Source of the DNA: Ceratothoa steindachneri | Lineage: Eukaryota > Arthropoda > Malacostraca > Isopoda > Cymothoidae | DNA length: 64,000 nucleotides | Reading direction: 5' to 3' | NCBI GenBank assembly: GCA_963969495.1 | Contig: OZ018333.1 | Location: 89,767,865 to 89,831,864 of the forward strand | Shown here: positions 1 through 12,104 of the stretch, one piece after another | Layout: each line of letters starts with the position of its first letter | How positions within the stretch are numbered: position 1 is the stretch's first letter | Program-made: the position numbers and the translations under genes | Notes under the pieces: model-generated | What the model was told of the DNA's origin: nothing | The model's input: only the letters and a program-made list of their open reading frames with translations | Databases searched by the model: none

Positions 1-593
1 ATAGTATCTCCTTTTTTGTTAAAATTTATTGTTTGTATAGTAGTAAAGATTATTTTTGTTTCTCCCGTTTGATTCTCAGAACCACATAGTCATATGAATG
101 AATCGGCCAAAGGTAGAATAAGCACTCGTATATATTTTCGTTGTGACCCACGCCAAAAGGGGGCATTCCCCCTCGCTTTCTTGTCGCATCATTTCCCCGC
201 ATCCAGGTAAGCAAGGGAAGGTCATGGAGCTCAGACCTGACCAACGACAGATATCTACTGTGGTATATAACCATCCCACATAATATTCTCCATTTTACAA
301 TGAAATTGTCAAGGCGTTGTTTCTAAGTGTGAAGAACCCAGTTTTTTTTGTGTTTTTTACCTTTCTGACTCCACTGTCAGTTATCTTCAGGATAACCAAC
401 ATGGGACCCGCCCTTTTCCGGCGGTTGCTTGGTTTTTGTATTTTCAACTCTAATGCTCCTGTCGGGCGCTCGTCTCATGATGGAGTGTCAGTTATGGTTT
501 CGTCATCCCACCACGTATCTCCCCTTCCCTTTCACATTACCCTCCAAGCTTTTGCCGTGGGGGTTATTCTTACGAGGCTTTTTACTATTTGGT
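1..593. other. Unassigned sequence upstream of element A copy 1
   Basis: I recognise no gene, domain or repeat boundary here. Short open frames exist on both strands but show no motif and overlap each other, as expected by chance. A TATA-like string lies on the minus strand near 265-272, but nothing coding follows it. Confidence 0.4.
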
Positions 594-1081
594 CCCCGTA
601 AGGGGCGCTGCGATTTGGCTTCCTGGCCGCCGTGCTGACGGGACTCAGCGCCCCGTCCAGCCACAGCTTAGCCCCTTCTCCACCTTTCTCACACCTCTTC
701 CCTTTCCATACAATTTCTCCCACAACTTTCTCTTGTCAGCCTCTAATTTCACAGGGTAGACGCCGACCAGCTTCCTCTTATCCAACCATCCCTGATCTGA
801 GTTGAGGGAGAGGGGGTCAACGCCCCTAAGCTCCGGTGTGCGATGGTGAGTTTTTAACAACATGCTTCACCTTCAGATTCCCTTTCTTTCTCCTTCACTA
901 TCATTTTTGCGCCGTGTCTAAGGTGGAGCAGCCATGCTGATGGGCTGCCAGGTCACTAGGCGAGAGGAGTAACCTCAAATCGCGGCAGCTGGTAATGACA
1001 GCCCCGTATTCACCCGTCTCAGAGCGGGCTACTCCGTAGGGTGATGTGCGTTTGCATCCCGAGCTATAAAATCGGTCACCA

Positions 1082-1896
1082 TTCCCAATAATTATTTTAA
1101 AAATATATATAATAATCGCACACATTACTTTCCTCTCGACCATCATCGGAGCCACCCTCAGGCAGCTCCACGGCAAAAATTGAGGTCCCCTCCCCCCCCC
1201 ACCGCCCCGCCTATGTGTTTGCACAGGGGACCCTCTGAAATTCTTGTATATGAGAGCAGGTTTACTCCTCACATTTGCATACGAGTGCAGGGAAGTTTCC
1301 CTTACCCCCTTCTCTGGTGCGACTTGCTTATTCTAGCGGAACTCGCCACTTTGCTTCCCAAGGGAAGAGCCAAAAAGGCAGGCAAGTAGTCAGCCCGACC
1401 ATAATTGACCGCTCCCGGTGGGAACGGTGCGATAGGGCAAACACCCTTAGCGGGCCGAGGGCAGGGAGGGCCCTTCGGCCCATGCTTTGAAAAGACCTGC
1501 GGGCATGCATAATAATCTTAGAGGGGGTCACCGTACTTGCCCCCACCACTCTCCCCCAAGGGATGCCGGTTCGCTGGGCAAAGACAGACGAACAACAGTA
1601 CACGAATGGGGCTCGTAATGTCTCGGCGGGAGGGGGGGGGGCACATGGATGGCCCTCTTGAGAGGACATGGTTCCTGAGGTGATCCAGCCCCAGATGATA
1701 CGATCTTCCATGGGATCGAACCCGAGCTCAGTGGCAAGCACAGAACACGAGTCAGCCCCTATTCAAGCTCTTTCTAAGACTGTTCGGGTCCTTGAGGTCT
1801 CACAAAGAGAGGGGGTGAATCTCTTCCTGTTGTTGCTCCTGTGACGGGCAGGACCTTCTCCATTTCAGAAAAGGATATGGCCAAAGAGAATCATAA
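1082..1896 (+). pseudogene. Family A ORF1 (gag-like) N-terminal remnant
   Basis: This segment aligns by eye to the first part of ORF1 of the copy at 28269-28995, including the stretch around tcggagcca and the proline-rich low-complexity region. The open frame is broken repeatedly and no start can be defended. It ends at the internal deletion junction near 1890. It can no longer encode the RNA-binding zinc knuckles, which lie in the deleted part. Confidence 0.7.
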
Positions 1897-3640
1897 GGCA
1901 TCACCTCGGTGCTGCCGGAAGATGTTCTCGCTACGCTCTACATGGACGACCTTTCGATCTCTTTTGCCGCGGCCCAGATGCCAACTCTGGAGCGTCGACT
2001 CCAACATGCGTTGAACCGTGTCTCTTGCTATGCCAAAGCGCACAAATTTCGGTTTTCTGTGGCCAAGACTAAGGTGGTGCACTTCTGCCGACATCCACGG
2101 GTCCACCCCGACCCAGATTTGTTTCTTATCGGTTGCGCCTGGAAGTGATGGAATCGCACCGTTTCCTTGGTCTTGGATTCGACCGACGCCTCACCTGGGA
2201 GGCTCATATTTGCAGTCTTGGGGTCTCTTGTACCCGCGCCATGGATATTCTTAGCTCCGTGACGTTCAGCGCTTGGGGTGCTGATAGGGCTACTGCCTTA
2301 GTTTTTTATCGATCCTTGTTCGTTCGAAGCTCGACTAAGGATGCGAGTTTTATGCATCCGCAGCCGAGCATGTATTACAGCACGTGGACTCAATCCACCT
2401 CACCGGCCTTCGCCTTCCGCACTTCTTCCATTGAGAGCCTACTAGTCAATGCTGGGGAGATACCACTCGCTCTACGCCGTGTGCAATGCAATATTCGCCT
2501 CTACGCGCGGGCCCGGTGCCTCCCTCAGTCGCCAACAGCAAGCACTGTATCCGCTGCTTATTTCGACAGTGCCTATGCTGTCGAGAGACGCCAGTCATAC
2601 CCTAAGCCCTTTGGGTTTAGGGCCAGGAAATTCCTCCGAGAGATAGGTATACCTCTCGTGCCGGTGGCGCCCCTGGTTCTGCCCAGGACGCCACCCTGGA
2701 GAGTACCACATGTGGCTATTTGTCGCCACGCCTCTGCTCCCAAAGCTTGTTCAGCGCCAAGGGTATTGCGTTCCACCTTTTTGGAGCAAACCTCGTGTCA
2801 CGCTGGAACCGTGCCAGTGTATACGGATAACTCCAAGTCCGAAGAGGGGTTCGGCATCCACGCCGTATTCCCTCTGTTTGAAGTCAGCGGGGCTCTGCCT
2901 GGCGCTGCGTCTGTCTTCACGGCCGAGCTGGTGGCAATACACCACTCGGTACGGGAGATTACACGACGTGCCCGGTTCGTAGACCAGATTGTGATCTATA
3001 GCGATTCATAAAGCGCCCTGAGTGCTCTCGGGGCATTGGAATCTCCGCATCCCCTGGTTCCGATATCCGTGACGCCACGGTTTTGGCAAGCCGGCTGGAG
3101 TTCGAGATTATCTTCTGCTGGGTTCCCGGACATGTTGGAATTGCGGGTAATGAGGGCGCCAAAGAGTCCGCGAGGACTCTGCGACCGGACCAGCGTTTCG
3201 CTCTTCTTCACACCGACTACATGGCAAGAATACGGGCAGCTCTTCTGGCTGCTTCGCGAAGAATATGGGAGACGGTCGAAGGTAACTTAAAGTTGCGTGA
3301 CATTGCGCCGCGACTGTTCCCATGGACCTACCCCGCAATGCTGCGAAGGATTCAGGTTGCTTTCTGTCGTCTCCGAATTGTGCACACCAGCGGGCCGCAC
3401 CGCCATTCGATGGAGCGCTCACCCGCGCCCTACTGTGAAGACTGCGTTGTCCCCCCGACTTTTCAGCACATTCTTGTTGAATGTCCCAGTCTGGGTCGTC
3501 TCCGCCTTCGTTATCTGTCCGGGATAGGGGCTCGCTACCACCTGTCCCTTGTAATCGGGATGAGTTCGTGCACAGTGACTGGTGGACTTATAGACTTAGG
3601 GGGGAGGCTGGCCTTCTTCCCTTTATTTTACTAGGTTTTG
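1897..3640 (+). pseudogene. Family A ORF2 C-terminal remnant (RT motif C, RNase H, C-terminal zinc motif)
   Basis: The reading begins just before RT motif C, here LYMDDLSISF instead of the YVDD of the long copy. It continues through the thumb region and an RNase H domain (VYTDNSKSEEG, then IYSDS near 2993-3007) to a C-terminal Cys/His motif ending HILVECPSL. A stop follows IYSDS at 3009 and several frameshifts break the frame, so no active enzyme is possible. Endonuclease and RT motifs A-B are absent through the internal deletion. The sequence stays alignable to 32663-34435 throughout. Confidence 0.82.
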
Positions 3641-3875
3641 TTTTTTGTTATTGTTGTTTTCTTTGTAGGTGGCACGCACCTTCGACGGGGGGGGGGAGGG
3701 TGACCTCCCCCCGACGCCGGAGCTTGCTTCCTAATTGTTTCCATTTTGAAAGCTTTTTATTGTTGTTGTTTTCATATTCTCATTTTAAATTAGCCTAGTG
3801 CTAGGCTCTCATGATTGCGGTGACTTATGCCCAAGTGGGCAGTCGGTCAGATAGGCTCCTAATTTTTTATTTTTT

Positions 3876-4104
3876 TTAAAATCAAGAATAAAAGCCTACT
3901 TATCGTCGCTTCGAGGCCTTTCCCCTAACCCCGAGTTAACTAGGGTACCTTCTGGACCGGAGCCTAGAAGCAAAATCTACGTGATACCTTTGGATTCAGA
4001 GCAACCTCTCACCCATAGACCGATAATCTAAAGATGCGCAGTAACACCGAGGACCTTTACCCACGTCATACGGGTAACCATCGTGCTTCTTTGCCCCCAT
4101 AGGC
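3876..4104. other. Unassigned spacer
   Basis: This is a short stretch between family A copy 1 and the CR1-like element. I see no coding or repeat signal in it. Confidence 0.4.
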
Positions 4105-4522
4105 TATTAGGATGAAATGTAGGAAGCCTTTGTGGTGGAATCACGAGATAGCTAGGAAAATCTCTGAGAAGAAAAGGGCATACCATAGATTACAGAGAGA
4201 AAGTACTTTTGACAATTTAAATCATTATAGGTCGACCAGAAATGAGCTGAATAAGATTATTAAGAAGAGCAAAAGGGCGGCAGAAATTAATTTAGTTCAA
4301 AATAATAATAAAGATCCAAGAAAATTCTTTAGCCATTATAGAATTAATAACAAATCTAACAGTGATAAAATAGGGCCTATTAGATATGAAGGTGTTTGGA
4401 AAGAATCTGATGATGAAATAGTAGTAAGAGTTTCTTAATGATCATTTTTCTTCAGTATTTATAGAAGAGATAGATTTATTGGTGAACAGGGAAATAATTA
4501 AAGGGCTTACTTATATTTATTT

Positions 4523-4626
4523 GCAATAAATAGAGCAAATAGGGTGCTAGGACACATTCTCTTGAATGTTAGCTAGAAGAGTAAAGAGGTTATCCTTAAA
4601 CAGTATAACTCGTATGTTAGGCCACA
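4523..4626 (+). repeat. Out-of-place duplicate of 5524-5627 inside family B
   Basis: About 104 bp starting gcaataaatagagcaaatag are nearly identical to 5524-5627, which lies in its proper place downstream in the RT C-terminal region. At 4523 the segment interrupts the linker-to-RT join. Both ends are abrupt, which suggests template switching or a gene-conversion-type patch rather than ordinary tandem duplication. Confidence 0.85.
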
Positions 4627-5523
4627 ACATTCATTCTAGGTTACTCAAAGAAGGTGTAAATAGTATTGCAGTAGCTCTTGAGAAGATATATACTAGATCA
4701 CTAGAATTTGGAGAAATACCTAATGATTGGAAATTAGCGAATGTAGTGCCAATTTTTATAAAGGGAAGTAAAGAGGACCCAAATAACTTTAGGCCGGTAA
4801 ACTAAATTTCTATAATTTGTAAAATTCTTGCCGATAGTTAAGATGGGGATTTCTGATCATCCGGAGTGTGGTAGGTTAATAAATGATACTCAGCACGAGT
4901 TTAGAAGAGGTAGATCGTGCTTAACAAATTTACTGGATTTTATGGATTATGCTGCTAAACAATAAGATAAGGGAGAGAATGTTGATGTAATTTACTTAGA
5001 TTTTAGCAAAGCTTTTGATAAGCTTCCACATCGGAGACTAATTTACAAATTAAAAATGCATGGGATATGTGGTAAAGTTTTGAATTGGATAACTGAATGG
5101 CTGAAAGACATGAAACAGAAAGTTGTACTGAATGGAGTGAGGTCACAGTGGAGGGGCGTTATATGTGGCGTACCTCAGGGATCCGTTCTAGGCCCTTTAT
5201 TATTCATAGTTTTATATAAATGATCTTGGGGAGGCTGTAAATAGCAAAGTGTCAATTTTTGCTGATGACACTAAATTGGCAGCTGTAGTCAAAGAAGTTG
5301 AGGGTAGATTTAAAGTACAGAGTGACTTAAATAAGTTATTAGCTTGGGCTCAGAAGTGGCAGATGACTTTTAACATTACAAAATGCAAGTTCTTAACATG
5401 GGAAGGGATAATATGGAACTTAGCTATGAAATGGATGGGCATTCGCTGAATTCAGTTAAGGATGAGAAAGACTTAGGCGTAGTAGTAGATAGGTCACTGA
5501 AGTTTTCAAAGCAGTGTATTGAG

Positions 5524-5627
5524 GCAATAAATAGAGCAAATAGGGTGCTAGGACACATTCTCATGAATGTTAGCTACAAGAGTAAAGAGGTTATCCTTAA
5601 ACACTATAACTCGTATGTCAGGCCACA
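5524..5627 (+). repeat. Source copy of the 104-bp duplicated segment
   Basis: This is the collinear copy. It encodes the region around INRANRVLGHILMNVSYK within the RT C-terminal part of family B. The displaced duplicate lies 1001 bp upstream. Confidence 0.85.
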
Positions 5628-6279
5628 TTTAGAGTACTGTATACAAGCATGGTCACCCCATTTTAGACAGGACATCAACCTGCTAGAGTCAGTACAAAGG
5701 AGGGCACCATAAATAATACCTTCCCTGAAGCACATTGAATATGAAGATAGACTGAGGGTACTAAATATGTTCTCATTTGAGAGAAGATGTGAGAGGGGAG
5801 ATATGATTGAGCTTTTTAAAATCTGCTCTGGGATGGATAAGTTGGGTTTTACCAAGTTAATTGAGTTGGAAGGTAGTAATAGGACTAGGGGTCACCACTT
5901 CAAAATTAAAAACAGGTGCAGGTTGGATGTTAGAAAATATTTTTCACTAATAGAGTGGTAGATTACTGGAATAGTTTGTCATCTGAGACAGTAGACAGTC
6001 CAAACTTGAATGATTACATGGGAAGGGAGGGTTAACTTTGAGGGGTATTCTGGACTCATTCCTGTGGATGCAGTTTTTTACTATTGTATATTACGATTGA
6101 TTTGGATTTTGACGAGTATTGACGATGATGCTTTTTGTTTTTGACACATTCCTGTGGATGGTTCTAATTGTAGATGCATGATCTGACACAATCCTATGGA
6201 TGCATTTTGTGGGTGGGTTTTGACGGATGCGGATAACCTTTGATAGGCCCTTGTGGCTTTTGTCATGCGTGAAATTATG

Positions 6280-7278
6280 GTATTTGCACTCAGACTGGGG
6301 GGCCGTGCAGCTCCTCCGGTTGCCAAGTGTAACAGGCTACACAGGGTATTCCCCTGTGGGTTAGACTATCCCACCGGGACTCTTGCTTGTCACAGAACCT
6401 CTTTCAAAACCTCACATGAGATCTGCCGGCACCTCCTTCAATCGATCGAGGACAACCCGTGAGGGGGAGGGAGGGATGCCAAGGATCAGAAACCGTTAGA
6501 GCTATTTCTAGGATGGGGACAATTGGGACTTTCCGGCCTGGAACGGATAGAGCCAAATAGGCCCAAAATATTAAGGAGTCTACTAGTTTGAGAGAGAGAC
6601 CGATGTGTGGTACCAGGGACAACCAAAAGGTGGTTCCCTCAAAGGTCCTGGAAGTGAAAATAAGGAGTGTGAGGAAGCAGTGGTTCGTTGTCCTCTTTCG
6701 AGCGGAGCATCCACACAACACGGACCGGTCTCTCGAGATAGAAGGAGCCAACCATCAACCACAACATATATTAAAGTCGCTTCCTCGAGCGGTTGAGGGG
6801 TGGGGTGAGTTTGCTTTCAATATATTTCATTTGTGGAGTACTTTTAGTACTCAATTCTGGTCCCTCTTTTTCTCTCTCACAAAATATCGCTGAATTAAGC
6901 AAATAAAAATGGGCTCAAATATCTAAGAAATCGCCCTTCGACGATTGGATCTTTCCTTTTTTGTGCTTTATTTAATTACTTCTCTTTTTTTTTGTTTTTT
7001 TTTATGGTAGGGAGGGACGGGAGGAGAGGGGGGGGACTGCCGATTGAGGGATATGTGCCCCGTTTGGGATTAGGAATAGGGAGATGGGGTCGGGAAAATA
7101 CAAAGGGGGAATGATAGAGAAACGAAGAACCGGATTTTGTCGCAAATATGCAGAAAAAACAATGAGGGCATCCCCTCCACAAAGGAGATCTCCGTGTTTT
7201 GTTGTTTGTTTGTTTTTTACTAGCTCATTTACTAGATGCCAAGGAACCACCCCCACATACCTCGATTTTTGTTAATCA
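6280..7278. other. Unassigned sequence
   Basis: Short open frames occur on both strands without recognisable motifs. The stretch 6950-7020 is T-rich then G-rich. I can assign neither host genes nor a known repeat. Confidence 0.35.
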
Positions 7279-7370
7279 ACTCGTATTATATGCAAATAGA
7301 AAGCCTACATTAGGTTCTCAACTTAATAACAGATTTAATGGTAGGCTTTCTATTTGCCTAGAATACGAGT
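7279..7370. repeat. Foldback hairpin (30-bp arms)
   Basis: The left arm at 7279-7308 (actcgtatta...aaagcctac) is matched by its reverse complement at 7341-7370, with about 28 of 30 positions paired and a 32-bp loop. It resembles a minimal palindromic MITE or the remnant of a terminal-inverted-repeat element. The arms contain no coding sequence. Confidence 0.85.
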
Positions 7371-7980
7371 GAACAATCCCCACCCCCTGCCCCAATACCG
7401 ACACACAACCTGACACCAACCAATAATCCAAGCAACCCGAAAACCCAAGTGGCCGCCGGTCACTCTAGGAGGGTGGCATCAGACAATTCATGGGACGCCT
7501 CTCCCCCGCCTAGACGCCAATGTCCTAACCCTATTTTAGGAGGCAAATCGTCGCGAGGCGCCTTCAATATAATGAATCAAAGCTTTTAATGAAGTGAATT
7601 TCGGAGCTAAGGACGATCGCAATCGCCTGCGGGACCTCCGAAGACGTCACCGAAATGCATTTTATGACCAGAAAATCGTGGTGGGGAAATTTACCCGAAT
7701 CGGCAGTCGAAATAAAGACAACAGCAAAGTAAGACGACCATTAAGGGGTTAGACACCCTCCTCCCTTCAACAATTTTCATTTAGCAGCGATTAAAGAGCA
7801 AAAAAAACAAAGGCAAGATTTGTGAAAGATACAAAGCATGAATATATCAGAGAGGATACTACTTGGGGCGCTCCTCAAAGCCATGAGGATGCCCAAGTGC
7901 AAAAGGAAAAATGATAAAGTTATTAAATTGGCTAATACATGAACATTCATTGCGAACCTCACGTGCTACTTTGTGAGTTA

Positions 7981-7985
<5 letters not shown>
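7371..7985. other. Unassigned sequence before the TA arrays
   Basis: The stretch is C-rich at 7376-7540, then mixed. Possible short coding remnants carry no recognisable motif. It ends in gagttattca and then a TA array; a near-inverse, actgaatcacg, follows the array. Confidence 0.35.

Positions 7986-8042
<57 letters not shown>
7986..8042. repeat. TA dinucleotide array
   Basis: A pure (TA)n tract of roughly 57 bp lies immediately left of the 8078-8222 foldback hairpin. Confidence 0.95.
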
Positions 8043-8043
<1 letters not shown>

Positions 8044-8077
8044 CTGAATCACGAAAATAAGGAACGTGAGGAATTTC

Positions 8078-8219
8078 TGAATAACGTTACAGCCACGAGG
8101 AAAATGAAACAACAGAGAACTGCGAGGCCTTCGACTGCTTAGTCTGCTTAGTAAAGGACCATTAGTCGAAAGGCCTCGCAGTTCTCCGTTGTTTCATTTT
8201 CCTCGTGGCTGTAACGTTA

Positions 8220-8222
<3 letters not shown>
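8078..8222. repeat. Foldback element with ~58-bp inverted arms between TA arrays
   Basis: The left arm 8078-8135 (tgaataacgttacagccacg...) pairs with 8164-8222 almost perfectly, with one substitution and a one-base indel, around a 28-bp loop. The element is bracketed by TA arrays at 7986-8042 and 8223-8281. That fits a palindromic non-autonomous element that targets TA, or a hairpin that promoted array growth. Confidence 0.88.

Positions 8223-8282
<60 letters not shown>
8223..8282. repeat. TA dinucleotide array
   Basis: A (TA)n tract of about 58 bp lies between the foldback element and the left end of the mariner element. Confidence 0.95.
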
Positions 8283-8284
<2 letters not shown>

Positions 8285-8289
8285 GAATA

Positions 8290-10243
<1,954 letters not shown>

Positions 10244-10257
10244 ATACTAACACTAAG

Positions 10258-10360
10258 CATGTATGCTTAGTGTTCGTCTGAAGCTGGCATGACAAACTCC
10301 ATGCCGAAACTCGTCTCGAGATAATAAATACTATGCTCCTCCACATCGGTTTTATTTACA
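10258..10360. repeat. pLTR-like direct repeat, copy 1
   Basis: This 103-bp unit (catgtatgcttagtgttcg ... tttatttaca) repeats at 10863-10965 with roughly 85% identity. It holds a perfect hairpin, ggcatg/catgcc, followed by gaaac. At its left edge, 10249-10274, lies a perfect 12-bp inverted repeat (aacactaagcat/atgcttagtgtt). Confidence 0.85.
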
Positions 10361-10376
10361 CACACACACACACACA

Positions 10377-10378
<2 letters not shown>

Positions 10379-10438
<60 letters not shown>
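10379..10438. repeat. AC then TA dinucleotide arrays
   Basis: A short ACACAC run (10356-10378) passes into (TA)n of about 58 bp, between the first pLTR-like repeat and the endonuclease remnant. Confidence 0.95.
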
Positions 10439-10440
<2 letters not shown>

Positions 10441-10478
10441 TTTACAGAGATCCAATTGAGTTCCTAATCAGGGGGGGT

Positions 10479-10822
10479 GAATTTAAGTTCATTATTGATA
10501 TTTTTTTTAAGATTAGATCTTTGACGTAGGGGCTGCATTTAAATTGCCCAACCGAAAGGTTAAAGTAGGGGATTTCATCGATAAGGGTGGATTCAATAAC
10601 CTTTCTTTTGCCGAAGTCCTTACACGGGTAGATTAGTTTGGCCCGTGGGAAGTCTATCGTGTAATTAAAGTTATTACTGTGTGTGTAAAGACCAGAAGAT
10701 GTGTTTCCTCATCTAATGTCTCCTCAGTGTTCGTACATTCTTTTATCCAGATTTCCCCCTGTTTCGCCTATGTAAATCAAAGGGCAGTTAATTTCTTACA
10801 GGGAATTAAATAGACTCCTGCT
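10479..10822 (-). pseudogene. GIY-YIG endonuclease remnant of a Penelope-like element
   Basis: Reading the minus strand, AGVYLIPC at 10822-10799 is followed, after one frameshift, by CPLIYIGETGGNLDKRMYEH. These are the GIY and YIG halves of the nuclease signature. Downstream, GLYTHSNNFNYTIDFPRAKL and EIPYFNLSVGQFKCSPYV continue in one frame with two stops (after MYEH and DIR). In Penelope-like elements this domain nicks target DNA after the RT domain. No RT is attached here. Confidence 0.75.
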
Positions 10823-10862
10823 TTGTTGTTTCTTTCTATATATTGTACGCTTGGTGTTACTG

Positions 10863-10965
10863 CATGTATTCTTAGTGTTCGTTTGAGACTGGCATGACAA
10901 ACTCCATGCCGAAACTGGTTCCGACATAATAAGTACTACGCTCCTCCACAGTGGTTTTATTTACA
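10863..10965. repeat. pLTR-like direct repeat, copy 2
   Basis: This copy matches 10258-10360 in the same orientation and conserves the ggcatgacaaactccatgcc hairpin and the gaaac that follows it. It lies upstream of the minus-strand endonuclease remnant. Confidence 0.85.
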
Positions 10966-11000
10966 TATTTGGAATATGTCATTGGATTTAACAATTGTTT

Positions 11001-11298
<298 letters not shown>

Positions 11299-11302
<4 letters not shown>

Positions 11303-11619
11303 AGCGCTTACTGACACAGGTTCGAATCCAACTCTTTTATTCATTTTCTTATAACGGTTAAAATAGTTTACCCCCATTTGTATGTTACTATATCTCCCAT
11401 TTTCCTTCTTAAGCTTAAATGGTACACTTAATAATAATTTCCTTAGCGTTTTTTCGGGTTGTGTTACCAGTTTTCATTCATTTCTTTGGGCCTAAAAAAT
11501 GTATATGAAAATTAACCCACAGGAAAATGAAAAGATTTATCCAAGCACTTTTGAACTATATTTGCAAGTTCATTTTCAAGGAATAGCATAAAATTTTTGC
11601 AGAATTTTGCATTGAGTTG
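11299..11619. other. Unassigned sequence
   Basis: The first 40 bases contain ggttcgaatcc, which matches a tRNA B-box, but no stem pairing or A-box accompanies it. The rest is AT-rich and featureless. Confidence 0.4.
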
Positions 11620-11955
11620 ATTACATAAATGCCATTTCTCTTGCTTTGGTTTAGTTACATTCTTGCCATTCTTTTGCATAAGTTTTATTATATACCTACC
11701 ATTCTTTCGCACTGGGTTGAATACCTACTTGCCATTCCTTTGCATTAGGGTGATTACCTACATACTATTCATTTGCATGTTGCAATTAAATACTTGTCAT
11801 TTTCTTGGATTAGGTTGATTACAAGCTTGCCATTCACTTGCATTGAGTTGGTTACCAACGTGTCATTCTCTTGCATTTGTTTAATTCCATAGTTGCCATT
11901 CTCTTGCATTATGTTGACTGCATACTTGCCGTTCTCTTGCCTTTTTTTATTACAT
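11620..11955. repeat. Minisatellite, ~33-bp period (left flank of palindrome)
   Basis: Degenerate units of the type ttgccattctcttgcattag + ttgattacatac repeat about ten times. The array resumes at 13021-13140 after the mariner insertion. Its reverse complement lies at 21775-21930, on the far side of the giant palindrome. Confidence 0.85.
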
Positions 11956-12104
11956 ACGAGGGGCGGTCAATAACATTTATCATGTTATTAAGCAGAATGT
12001 GTAGTATTGAAGTAACCAGGACACTGAAAGTAAGCCTCGGTCGTCACGGAGGATGCTAAAACTGGCTAGTATTTACGAATCACAGCCGTAATGCACTATT
12101 GTTA
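11954..12104. mobile_element. Partial mariner end (solo terminal repeat)
   Basis: tacgaggggcggtcaataac at 11954 matches the terminal repeat of the element starting at 12105 (cgaggggcagtcaataag). The following 130 bp have no transposase and no matching right end. It is probably an older related insertion, or a remnant generated during insertion of the second element. Confidence 0.6.

Larger units (their letters stand above)
594..3875 (+). mobile_element. Non-LTR retrotransposon, I-clade-like (family A), internally deleted copy
   Basis: The copy starts with the same 5' end as the long element at 27728 (gtaaggggcgc, then the gccgccgtgctgacggga block) and ends in the same 3' UTR with a decayed A/T-rich tail. 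Near 1890-1897 it jumps from the ORF1 region matching about 28995 to the reverse-transcriptase region matching about 32663. About 3.65 kb is therefore missing, including the zinc knuckles, endonuclease and first half of RT. Many substitutions and stops mark it as old relative to the second copy. No target duplication is visible. Confidence 0.88.
4112..5992 (+). pseudogene. Family B ORF2 remnant (linker, RT, C-terminal domain)
   Basis: The pieces in order are: a basic linker beginning KCRKPLWWNHEIARK (4118-4438); RT entry (PNDWKLANVVPIF, 4720-4760); the motif A region (YLDFSKAFDKLPHRRL, about 4992-5040); GVPQGSVLGPLLFI near 5168-5200; FADDTKLAAVV (about 5257-5290); and the C-terminal WSPHFRQDINLLESVQRR and NRTRGHHFKIKN blocks. 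The frame is interrupted by stops (for example after NFRPVN at 4803) and by frameshifts near 5215 and 5710. The minus-strand copy at 61381-62538 is a cleaner relative. It reverse-transcribed its own RNA when active and is now dead. Confidence 0.85.
4105..6279 (+). mobile_element. CR1-like non-LTR retrotransposon (family B), 5'-truncated, decayed
   Basis: The copy carries the endonuclease-RT linker, the RT, and the typical 3' terminus: a cccttgtggcttttgtcat block, then gtgaaattatg. That same 3' end recurs at about 48213-48285, 57120-57177 and, reversed, at 61033. The family tail seems to be short ttatg repeats, as at 57160-57177. No endonuclease domain is left, so the copy is 5' truncated, and a 104-bp internal segment is duplicated out of place. 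Confidence 0.85.
10249..10965 (-). mobile_element. Penelope-like element fragment flanked by direct repeats
   Basis: A minus-strand GIY-YIG endonuclease remnant (10479-10822) lies between two direct repeats of 103 bp (10258-10360 and 10863-10965). Penelope-like elements are known for RT linked to a GIY-YIG endonuclease and for flanking pseudo-LTRs. No RT domain is found between the repeats, so the element is internally deleted. TA arrays adjoin or interrupt it. Confidence 0.68.

Noticed and set aside
317..863. Several overlapping open frames of 60-94 codons at the left edge
   Set aside because: They overlap on both strands, lack motifs and partly run into the 5' UTR of the family A copy.
2133..3011. 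292-codon frame as an independent gene
   Set aside because: It is the decayed RT/RNase H part of family A copy 1, collinear with 32897-33790.
10258..10320. A functional hammerhead ribozyme
   Set aside because: The ctganga box is not intact in either repeat and stem III pairing is weak. Reported only as a possible relic.
11299..11345. tRNA-like B-box (ggttcgaatcc)
   Set aside because: No A-box, no T-stem pairing and no acceptor stem around it. A single match of this kind is expected by chance.
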